Source: Rotaria sp. Silwood1 (Eukaryota > Rotifera > Eurotatoria > Philodinida > Philodinidae). Taken from it: a DNA stretch of 64,000 nt. Of the stretch, positions 34,861 through 45,300 are shown piece after piece. Positions within the stretch are counted from its first letter, which is position 1, and the number at the start of each line of letters is the position of its first letter. Below the pieces are notes generated by a model. It was given only the letters and a program-made list of their open reading frames with translations, did not search any database and was not told where the DNA came from. Location of the stretch: NCBI GenBank assembly GCA_905250075.1, contig CAJNOP010000172.1:62001-126000 (forward strand), read 5' to 3'. The position numbers were made by a program, and so were the translations under genes.

Positions 34861-37639
34861 CTCATCATCAATAAAATTAGTCTTGATTTTCAACGATGGA
34901 TATCGATGGAATCGATTCAAAAAATATCGTCGAAAATCCGGCAAAGTTTTGTTTTGTAGACAATTAGCTGTTCTGTCATTTCGTATAATTAAAACAAGTA
35001 TTTTTTTCTAAATTCTTATGGCCTTAAAACTAGACTTTATCTATGCGAGTTACCATTGCGAATAAAAGGGTGGAGCTAAATCTGTTTGGTCAGTATTTAA
35101 GACCTGTGAAGTCACGCTTTTTCAAGTTCTACCAGAGATCGAAGTTGTGTCTTGCGCGTTTTCAAATTGTCTTGATCTTTCTGCTTAAGATGTCTACTAG
35201 TTCAACTATTTCTTGTGGTTGTATTAAAAAAAAAGGCCGTTTCGATTGGTTTCTTCTAGTAGAGAAAATTTTAGAGGAAACACATATATATGCAACTATT
35301 GGTTTAGTTGATACATGGATAGAGTTTTAGTATTGGTAAAGCGAGTACTTGCTTCTTCGATTCTATGATAAGTCGCAAGGTTATAAGTAAATGTATATTT
35401 AATATTGAAGTTTTCTAACGCAAACGTGGCGCACTTGACCCAACTAAGATTGCCGATGTTCAACGGGTGTTTAGATCAGATCATTAAAATATGCTTGAAC
35501 TGAAATTAGAAGTTAGTTTACTCCTTTTCTAATCTATGCGTCTTTCTATTAGGAGATAGTTACATCAGTGTTAATTATCCAAATCAAGATATTTCATTTT
35601 TTCTTTGTTTATCATTCACTCATATTTATATCTCTTAAGTGCGCGTGTGTACTCTACAAGACTGTTGTTTTTTTTTTGTTATGTAAATCATTAAATGAGG
35701 AATGAGGAAGAACTAATAATATGATTATTGAAATTTAATCTTGAAACGACCACCTTAAAAACTACCACTTGTTGACCAACTGGAGTTCTTACGAACTCTA
35801 GGCTGATGAAATGCAAATAATATATTAAATTGTCATTGTTTTATTATGGAACTACAGTGGTTCTCAGCAAGACTTCACTGCAAGAAGAACAAGCAGAACT
35901 GCAACTAATTTGAATAATATTTATTCAGTCTTTTTTTTACTTTGTTATCATATTCTATTCTTCGAACGTTTGAGTTAGTGTACTGCATATTCAGCATCTA
36001 TGCGCACTTAGAGCTGCTTTGCCACATCAACAACAAGTACATCTGATTGGCTGATACTATCAGCATCCTCTTCTAAGTGTCCCTAAAGCATAGCCAAAGA
36101 CGTATAGTTTGACCTCATGCCATATATATAGAATGTAGAAATGAAACTGGCTGGAATCTGTACGAACCTCAGGTGGTCGTGTCAGGATTAAAAATTCATT
36201 GTATTTTGACATCTTTACATAGGTAGGTGTCCTGTTCATATGTTACGCTTGCTCTATGCAATCCTATTTGACATAGCCTTCTGTAGGCGTAGTTTTAGCT
36301 TGATTTATGCTTTTGGCAATGAATTGGATCTATTAGAAAAAAAAAAGTCAATAATTTCGATATTCGATCGTCTTAGAATAGGATATATATTAAAAACTAG
36401 AACATTTGTATGTTGTTGATGTCAGTTATATGTTTGTTTTTTCACAATAATTTTATCAATATAATTGGTTATGTTTTGAGAACTTGCTGCTTTTGCTTTT
36501 ATCTGTTGCTCATATTAAATTTTTTTACAGAATAGTTTAGAATGCTATATAAAACAAAATCGATCATAGAAAATGAGATCAATGTTCAACATTATTCTTT
36601 TGCTACCTCTCTCTTTTTTTTACATCTTCACACTATGACAAATAATTCTATTTTCTCGTTATTGTTTAACGGGTGATTGTATATGACTCATCAACCGAAT
36701 TGTATTTTATTTTGAACATTGAGAAATTAATTATCTATAAAGATTTATTTTTTATATTGAAACATATTGAAAACTATTCTGCGGTGGATACTATGTATTC
36801 AAATCAACAAATTGATATGATTCGATATTATATTAGATGATTTTATGACAGTTCGTTCACAGTAGTTAGTCGCACCAGTTGGAAATTGATTTTGATTTAT
36901 GTCATAATTATATTAAAATAATTAATATCAAATTTGTAATGAACGATATTGAGTTTAACGTCAAATAAGTTATTAAATAGAAAGACCTGACGCTTTTTCG
37001 ATGAACTATGCTGCCCCCTTAGTTTTTCTCTTATTTAACTATTTTTTGTGTTGAGGGTGATGTGACGTTATCGCAACCTCTGAACCAAATCTTGAACATT
37101 TTTAGTGTTAGAAAAAACTCAATATTTTTAGAACATAGTCACTTCACATAAAAGAGACAAAAAAACGATTATTATTTCAAAGTTTTGATTGTTAAAAGTT
37201 GTTTTTCCCATACAAATTTGATCTGTACTTGCTCTCGGCTTTTTATATCTACAATTTTACCTTCTAGTCACTAAGGTTCAAATTTAAATTAGAAATATTT
37301 CATGATGGAACATAGATTTCTTCGTGTATTTTTGCATGCGGATTCTGAATATCATAGTTATTTTTCATATAAAGGAAGACAAACCAGTGGCGGCGAAGCT
37401 GTTGAGATCCGTGAAGTTCGAGCCTCCATTGGTTTTAGCGAAATGAGGCGCAGCCTTACTTAATTTAGATTCGATATTCTACGAGAATACATAATTTTCA
37501 AGTCTCTTGTACACTTGTTCATGGGTGTTCCGAGCAGAAGATGATCTCCTCAGTAATCGAAGATTGTCGTATTGTGCTTGACTGAAAGATAGAGTTTGTT
37601 ATGCTATACGGGAAGCCTAGTTGCTTCTTCGCAAAAGTC
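34861..37639. other. Non-coding region
   Basis: A 95-codon plus frame (35043-35330) is unrecognised. 36003-36047 reads as HQQQVHLIG, faintly like the strand before the lipase nucleophile elbow, but the GHSLG part is absent. Sequences like CAGTGGTTCTCAGC (35853) and CAGTGGCGGCGAAG (37385) resemble DNA-transposon ends, but I found no partners. Nothing else. Confidence 0.4.
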
Positions 37640-38300
37640 TAGGTTCAAACGATTCTTTTCAACAAAACAAATTCTTTCGAAATGTCAAAAGTTTTTCATT
37701 TCGCGAAAATTTAACAACTGTCTAACTGTGGTCAACTTAAAAGTTCTCTAGACTTTTTGTAAACAACCTCGTTTTGAAATAGTCATTGGAACTGTGGCCG
37801 CTTTCAGAGGCAAAAGTTTAAATAACTCCTTCTGAATTGAATGCGAAGATATTTTTCCCCACAAAAACTACAAGAAAAGTAGTCTTTTTTAAAATGTACA
37901 AAAATTATTCTTTTCGCGAAAACTTAACAACTGCACGAGCGGCGTAGTCAACTGTAACAATCTCAAGACTTTTTGAAAACTGCGTTTCTTTTCAAAGAGC
38001 TTCATTTTTTGAGCAAATGTCACAAGCATGGGCGCCTTTGATATTGAATAATTTTCCGTTGAAATTGTTTTTCTCGAAAAGACTGCAAAAGGAGACAGGA
38101 TTTTTAGGAATCTGCAAAAACCATTTTCACTTCACGACAAATTGTGTTGAGTTTCGTACGATTTGTGAAGGTGTATCAGAGTTCAAATTTTTTGCATCAA
38201 ACTTGGTTGGATGGAACAAAACTTTTCGTACATTTTCGACCCGAGAAAGAATGAGCACTAACTTCGATGCGAAAACTATTTGACCCTCAATCTTGGCAAC
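37640..38300 (+). repeat. Degenerate direct repeats of ~213 bp
   Basis: TTTCGCGAAAATTTAACAAC (from about 37700) recurs as TTTTCGCGAAAACTTAACAA (from about 37911), a period of 213 bases, and both are followed by an AACTGT..GTCAACT and a GACTTTTTG block. A third, more diverged unit follows to about 38300 (TGCAAAAACCATTTTCACTT). The 88-codon frame inside (38017-38283) is probably accidental. Confidence 0.55.
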
Positions 38301-38523
38301 CTTGAGACACTTCTGTACTTGTGGTAATTTGTGATCCAAAAACGAACGAAGAAAACTGGGTTTTCGAGCTTCTAGTCAAATTTCGTTTTATCCGTTTCTG
38401 TTATTGGTTTACTGGAGTTGAAAAATACACTTGCTTGACGCTTTGATAAACGTTTGACCGTCGACTTTCGGACAGTGGGAGGAGAAACCCTATCAGCCTC
38501 ATTTTGATTCGAGACGCTCAGCC

Positions 38524-38978
38524 GTACCTGGCACAAACCACATCCCGGCTTCGGGTTCTTAGGAGCGGAATCAGCTACTGGGATCTGTACTAGTGACCTT
38601 ATCTTCATGCAAAACGTACAGCGAGAGGTATCGTCATTCACTTTCATTTCTAGAAACGCAAATACAAAGTGTGCTTCAAGCTCGTAGGAACACGAACATA
38701 AACACATTTTACAGTGCTTTTTATGCACTTTCAAGCATGCTGCTATATTTGAATGTTCTTGAACGCCATTTTTATGACAGGTTGTTATAGGTTTCGGATT
38801 TCTATCCATCATGTAGTTTGTGTTTCTGGAAACACAAACCACATCCTTGGTTCGTGTTCCTAGAAACGGAACCAGAAACTGACACCCTAGTTGTAATTAT
38901 TGGGTGTGGGTGTGGGTGTGAGTGTGAGGTATGGGTATGGATGAAGTTTAAAATAAGACCCACACCCATACCCACCCT
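38524..38978. repeat. Palindrome cluster ending in a telomere-like inverted repeat
   Basis: A perfect palindrome, GTTTGTGTTTC-TG-GAAACACAAAC, lies at 38816-38839. An imperfect one, GGTTCGTGTTCC...GGAACC, is at 38849-38873. An ACAAACCACATCC--GGTTCG unit occurs at about 38531 and again at 38834, 303 bases apart. A telomere-like inverted repeat follows: G arm TGGGTGTGGGTGTGGGTGTG (38901-38942) and C arm GACCCACACCCATACCCACC (from 38957 to about 38978). This looks like a compound foldback element. Confidence 0.6.
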
Positions 38979-39717
38979 ACTACTTTCTCTAAATAACCTC
39001 AGCTCATATTTCTGTTGCCAATTTATAAATCTTCCGCTCATTTAGGACTATTTCAGCTTACGAAGAGAAATTGAAGTTCACAGAAGAGGGTGTGGGAGAA
39101 CGAATAAAGTGTAGCCAAACACGCCACAATGAATTAATTCAAGTATTTCCACTAGACTATTAATTTCAAGATTACGCGTGCAAATTGTAGGACGAGAGAA
39201 AAATAGTATCAAGGCCAGAATGGATGCGATTAGAACGCCGAGTATGATTATATCAGTACTGGTTTATTTTTCTCGATAACACAACGATTCGTTATCTCTA
39301 ATAAAGTGCAACTGCTTGTTCCCACCACCATGCATCAAATATTCAAACGAGTCCGATTGCCTCTCTATTTTTACTACCTACGCAAAAAAAGATCGCCTTC
39401 TGATACTCTATGCCAAGTGCACTTTTTTAAGTGACAAATAAAGGGTTTGCGTGTCGAATAAAGTAAGATTGTTGAAATGCGCCGTTGAGTATATAATGCA
39501 CAGTCTTTTATTGATAACAGGATACGAAGTGCGTTCGTTATCGAATGATTCGGATAAGCAAATCTGCTAGTGTGCATAGTGACAGTTAGATATTTTCATT
39601 CATTCGATGCATTATTCTTTTGCAGTCATTTTTTCGAAGTGAAAATTGATGGAGCTATCGTGATCAAATATTCTTTTCTTTATCGTAGAGGAATTGCAAC
39701 TCTCGTCATCAGTACCC
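38979..39717. other. Upstream region of the lipase
   Basis: A single G-rich telomere-like arm (AGAGGGTGTGGGAG) lies near 39085-39098. No gene or defined promoter is visible. Confidence 0.4.
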
Positions 39718-41671
39718 ATGTCTCGCATGATTTTATTTCTCTGTATGCTCTTGGGCGTGTCGTTGACGACGGCTGCTACCATTGAACGAGCAGGTATAAT
39801 GCAAAAGAGCTTGAATACTGGAGATAAGAAATGAGAATCGTTTTAGCGGCGTCTGTTGTACCTCCATCCATCTGCTACGATGATCTTGGTTGTTTCTCAC
39901 CACGACCTGGTTTCAAACTCTTACCTCAATCCCCGGAAAAAATCAATACACAATTCTTTCTCTTTACAAGGTGAGTAGTGTGCACTATCGAGGAGAAGGA
40001 GACGTCCAGGTTTCTTCCTTTCATTGGAGTAGAAAGCAATCCACTCAACCACAGCCCATCTCCTCCTCAAATTTGGGTTCATTTGATCATGCGAAACAAA
40101 TCAAATTGATCATCCACGGTTTTACCGATCGAGCATCGAATTCTTGGGTGATCAACATGACAAGAGAACTATTGAAACTGGTCTGTTGCCAGTTTCTTTC
40201 TAAACAAATTCACTTTTTAGAGGTAATTTATAGGAAGACATGAATGTGATTACTGTTGACTGGTCCGGTGGCAATCAGTTTCCATATGGTCAAGCCGTGG
40301 CCAATACTGTAATGGTGGCCGCTATTATTCGACAGCTTCTTCAAGCAATGATCAATGTCGGTGCACAACCACAACAAATGCACTTGATCGGTCATAGTTT
40401 GGGTGCACATATATCGAGTTATGTGGGACGACATTTACCTAATTTGGGACGCATCTCTGGCTTGGGTATATTCATATCAGAAATTATAGACCATTCGAGT
40501 TTTTTTTCTGAGTATAGATCCTGCCGGACCTGATTTCTACGTTTCTCTAATTCCCGACCGTCTCGATCCCTCCGATGCTCTGTTTGTGGATGTGATTCAC
40601 ACGGATGGTGCACCTCGCATACACTCAGGTTTCGGTCATTTGGAGCCATTGGGACATGTAGATTTCTATCCCAATGGTGGTTCTGCCCAGCCCAGTGAGT
40701 TTCTATAAATTCATTGACAACATGGAACTTCCCCTTTTTTCTTTCATATAGCTTGTGGTAGCAATACCGGTGCCGTCTTACTACAATCGACGTGGAGTTT
40801 AATCAGTACTTTTAACGTGGCAAGTGAGTGGAACTCTCTTGCAGCTTCACTTAAACTGCTCATCTCTGGACTTTAGATGCTGCCGACACGCTTGCCTGCA
40901 ATCATATGTCAGCAGTGTACTATTATACTGATTCAATCAATACAGCTTCACCGGCTTTTGCTTATCCATGTTCAGACTATAAAAGTTTCGAGCAAGGTTT
41001 GTGCACATCTTGTGGTTCGAGTCCCGATCGATGCCAACGAACCGGCTATCATGCTTCATCCTCAAGAGCACTTGGTACATTGTATCTCATGACATTGCAC
41101 GGAGTCAAGCCGCCTCATTTCGGTCTGCGATCATATCAATAGAGAGAGAGAGAGAGCGAAGAAAGAGAACGATCGAAGTTTCATTTTTCTAGGCTTTCAC
41201 TTTAGAGTTACACTTGAATCGGACATGAACCACAATGAACAGCAAACACGAGGCATCATCAAAATCAAATTCGATGAACAAGAAGAGGATGCATCATTGT
41301 TCGAGTATGAGAGTATATACACGCGTGTTCAAATAAATCCATTTGTTCTATTCAGTCAAAATACACTGCTCAAACGTGGCTCTATCAATTCGAAAACGAT
41401 TCTCATTGCCAACAAGCCTACGGCACTGAAAAAGATCACCATCTCATTTAAAAAAAGTCTCGGTTTTAGTTTCGGCATTGGTCTCGCCGATCAATGGAAT
41501 TTTCGTTCTGTCACTGTGCTCGATATGCAATCCCATTTCAGGTTAGTCATCCATTGACAAATTAGTAGATAACATGCTGCCGTTTTTTCTTTATCCAGTT
41601 ACAAATTTTGTCCGACATCGAATTCACCGACGATCAAGAGCGGCTCGAATCTGACGTACAAATCATGTTGA
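39718..41671 (+). CDS. Secreted pancreatic-lipase-family triacylglycerol/phospholipase
   Basis: Complete nine-exon gene, 498 codons. Exons: 39718-39793, 39847-39970, 40033-40180, 40234-40465, 40518-40694, 40752-40823, 40877-41122, 41193-41541, 41599-41671. All introns are 52-70 bp with GT/AG ends, and the phases join without a break. The protein starts with a signal peptide ([20 protein letters not shown]), then the family's [10 protein letters not shown] and [10 protein letters not shown], the oxyanion segment IIHGFTD, and the nucleophile elbow GHSLGAH with Ser171. GLDPAGP carries Asp194 and DVIHTDG carries His221, so the catalytic triad is complete. Paired cysteines follow ([12 protein letters not shown]), and the last ~110 residues form a PLAT-like beta region. 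It hydrolyses lipid esters outside the cell, probably in digestion. The exact substrate is undetermined. Confidence 0.95.
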
Positions 41672-41800
41672 AGTTTCAATCTGATTCTTTCTTTATCTAG
41701 CGAGAAATAAATACGATGACATTTGAACGAGCAAAAACATTTGTTCAGCTTCTGTGTATGACTCCAATGTTCTGTGCGCTTCGAATATACAAAGTTCAAA

Positions 41801-42146
41801 AGGGTGTGGGTGTGAGTGGGTGTGGGTGTAGGTGTGGGTGTAGGTGTGGGGGGGGGGGGGGTTGTGGGTGTTGGTGTGGGTGTTGGTGTGGGTGTGAGGT
41901 GTGTGGGGATGGTTGTGGGTGTGGGGTGTGTGGATGTGGGTGTGGGAGTGTGGGGTGTGGGTGTGAGAATTACCTTCACTCACACCCACGCCACCCACAT
42001 CCACACCCATACCCACCCACGCCCACACCCATACCCACCCACGCCCACACCCATACCCACCCACGCCCACACCCACACCCACACCCAAACCCACACCCCA
42101 CACCAACACCCACACCCACACCCCATACCCACACCCACACCCACAT
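41801..42146. repeat. Large telomere-like head-to-head inverted repeat
   Basis: 41801-41968 is built of TGTGGG-like hexamers with TGTAGG and TGTGAG variants and a run of 13 G near 41850. After a short junction (AATTACCTT), 41974-42146 is the complementary C-rich array, with an inner 22-base tandem unit (CCACGCCCACACCCATACCC). The total is 346 bases. The order G-rich then C-rich is that of two telomeric ends joined together. It lies between the stop codons of the convergent lipase and ABCB genes. Frames read through it (Gly/Cys/Val or His/Pro/Thr-rich) are artefacts. Confidence 0.9.
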
Positions 42147-42238
42147 GAGAGAAGAGAACTTAGTTTATATCTCAAGTCAATGATTGCATAAATTTATTAG
42201 TTCCTTTTTAAAAAAATAAAATTTAAATCAAATCAAAA

Positions 42239-42254
42239 TAATATATATATATAT

Positions 42255-42288
<34 letters not shown>
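42239..42288. repeat. AT and AGAT microsatellite
   Basis: About seven AT units followed by about nine AGAT units, between the telomere-like array and the ABCB stop codon. Confidence 0.9.
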
Positions 42289-42290
<2 letters not shown>

Positions 42291-42327
42291 CGGCATTATA
42301 AAAGTTTTACAATAGATAATTGATTTA

Positions 42328-45300
42328 TTAAGTTTGTGATATAGTGGCTAATCGCTGAAAAATTCCTCCTTGTCTATTTATGAGTTCATTATATGTGCCT
42401 TTTTCACATATTTGTCCATAATTAACAACTGCTATTTGAGCCGTTGACATATTATTAGCAATAGTTGATAAGCGATGTGTAAGAGTGAAACATGTCGGCA
42501 TTGGATTAAGACCATTAATAGCATTTTGAATAATCTAGATGTATAAAAAAAAAGAAAAATTAACTAAAATATATAATAAATAGTTACGTCAGCTGAATTA
42601 GCATCAAGTGCTGCTGTTGGTTCATCCAATAGTAAAATTTTTGGTTCTCGAATAAATGCTCGAGCCAATGCAATACGTTGTTTTTCTCCAACGGACAACT
42701 TTAAACTATCTTTACTACCACAAATTGTTTTATAACCCTAAAATGATATTTCTATTTATTTTACATTGGATTATTCATAAGAGATGCATACTTCTTCTAA
42801 TGATTTGATGATATGATGAACATTTGCTTTTCTAGCTGCTTCTTCTATTTTTTCTTGAGATATTTCACCTTCTAGTCCATAACAAATATTTTCTTGTATG
42901 GATATATTAAATAGAATTGGTTCTTGTTCAACATATGAACATTGTGAACGTAACCAGCGAAGATTTAAATTTTCTATGTTATTATCGTCTAAAAGTATAT
43001 GTCCACTAGTTGGAAAATAAAAGCGTTCAAATAATGAGATCAATGTTGATTTTCCTGAACCAGATGGTCCTACTAGAGCGATCATTTCGTTTTTATTGCA
43101 TTTTAAATTGATATTTTTCAATACATATATATCGTTTATATATTTAAAGGAAATATTTTTAAATTCAATTGTTCCTATCAGTTTCGGCTAAAATTTAACA
43201 AAATAAAAACCAGTTTGATTAGGTATTTATAAATATCATAAACGTACAAGTATAAGCCCATCGCAACTTTCTGAATCAATTCGAGATTTTTGTTTATTTA
43301 ATTTTAATATTTTTGATGCAGTTTTTTTTGCTTTACTAAAACTTGGCACTAAAGCAACAGTTCGACCGATTGATGTTGCAGCAAATGTAACGACCGAAAA
43401 TATTCTAAAATAGATGTTTTCTTGTTTTATATATAGGAAAAAGTATCGATCCTACAGAGTTCTCATTTTTACTATTGAAAAAAATCTAATGATTACTAGA
43501 TCATAGAATTATATTTTTAAAATTCCGCTAAGAATTTATCGATTAGCATTCTTGAAATAATAAAACGTGTGAAAATGTTTTCAATAAATATACCTGAAAA
43601 CATCAACAAATGATATTTGTTTTTGTTTCACTAGATGAGAACCGTAACTGAATGCAGCTGCATGAATAAAAAGCATAATAGAATTTGCAATTGCATTCCC
43701 AAACGCAATCATTAGTATTTTGTATATTGATTCTCTATGAAAAGAAATTAAGATTTAATGAATATATTTCGAATTAATAAATCCTACCGAAATTCTTGAT
43801 TGAATTCTTGTTCACATTTATTAATGAAAACATCTTCTTTACTGAATGATTGAACAGTACGAAAATTATCGATTGCTTGTGAGATACACTTTTAAACAAA
43901 AAGAGAAAAATAATTATTTCTTTTTACAAAAAAAAATGCAACAAATCTTTTATCTAAATGATATGAAAATCATATGTTGCATTGAAGATGATAAACAATA
44001 ATTGTCAATATTCTATTATTTAGATTTGAAAAAAAATCAGATATAATACTTATGGCAGTTGTGTTTTACTACAGAAATTCTTCATAGAGTTCTCATTTGA
44101 TTATGATGGTATGTCTCAAAAAACTTTTGATCAGTTAAAGAGATGTTCTCTTCGTAACTGCTAATTTAAAATAAGATTCGATTTTTCATCTATTCTTTCT
44201 AAGTTACATAAAAACCTGACAGAGAGCTTACTTCTATGTTTCAGAAAGTCTTTCTATAACGGTTTAACTAATCTAAAAGTTCATAGATCAAGAAGACGAA
44301 GTTGTTTCTTTTATGTCGGTTATGTCAAAACGTTGTTCTACATATGCTCCTTAATAAAATATTGTTTAGTCGTTAAAATCAGTAGATTAAATAATCTTAG
44401 ACCGTCTCAAACACTTTGAAATTTTAAAATCCTAATCTTTTGAAAGAACTGAAATTTCTACAAAGTCCAAACATATTCAAATCGTTTCAACTATAGACTC
44501 TGTAATTCAATTGATAAGAGAGCTCAGGTTTCAATTGAACGTTCTATTCTTATTTATTCTCCTAAAAATCAGATTTCCAATTCCAAACGACAATATCTAA
44601 TTCGGTAGACAATAAATAAACGTAGGATATTTGTTTTCAGGTTGGTTTCTATACATTACAAATGTCAACGAGTTTATTCACTTAAATATTAGCATAGCCG
44701 ATAATAATGAAAATGTTGTAGAAGAATTATTGATGATTTTCTACACGAGAACTAAGTGACCAAAGATAATAATTTTAGACAAAAGCTGTTAATATGTCTA
44801 TATGAAAATCATTAAAAAAAATAATATGAATTCGCTCCACAAAGTAAGAAATACACATAAGAACCTATGAGTTTCTTCCTGAAAAGCTATGACCATTCCT
44901 ATATCGGCGGAAGAAGTTATATCTAACGATAATTGCGTACGATAAAGATAGAGATTACGCATAATTTGTGTATTCATATAGTTTCTGTAAAGATAAGTAC
45001 AAATTGAAAATTTTTGATAAGTAGTAACTCAGCCATCTTTAACCACTTATTTGCTGCATTGTTATTGACAAAGAGAAAGTTCCGGTACTCTTAGATTTAA
45101 TAGAAAAATTCTCTAAAATATATGATGTAATTAAAATTAAAGATGAAAAGACTATAAAAAACATCGAACCATATGAGAAAATTTTCATACAGCAAATCTT
45201 GTTGTTAGTTTTACCATTAAAGACAACTTCTTTTTAATGAATGTGTGTACAATGATATTTAGACATATATGGATAGAAGATGAGACAATAGATTTTGTGT

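Noticed and set aside
35043-35330. 95-codon plus-strand frame
   Set aside because: No recognisable domain; it could be an exon but nothing supports it.
35853-35880. CAGTGGTTCTCAGC, similar to some hAT transposon ends
   Set aside because: No inverted partner or target duplication found.
36003-36060. HQQQVHLIG reading resembling the lipase strand before GHSLG
   Set aside because: The catalytic elbow does not follow and no other lipase segment is nearby; the match is too short.
41801-42146. CRISPR array or prokaryotic repeat
   Set aside because: There are no spacers; the units are a continuous G-rich/C-rich minisatellite in a eukaryotic gene context.
41599-42183. Several long frames across the telomere-like array (Pro/Thr/His-rich or Gly/Cys/Val-rich)
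   Set aside because: They are translations of a simple repeat and overlap on both strands; no real protein.
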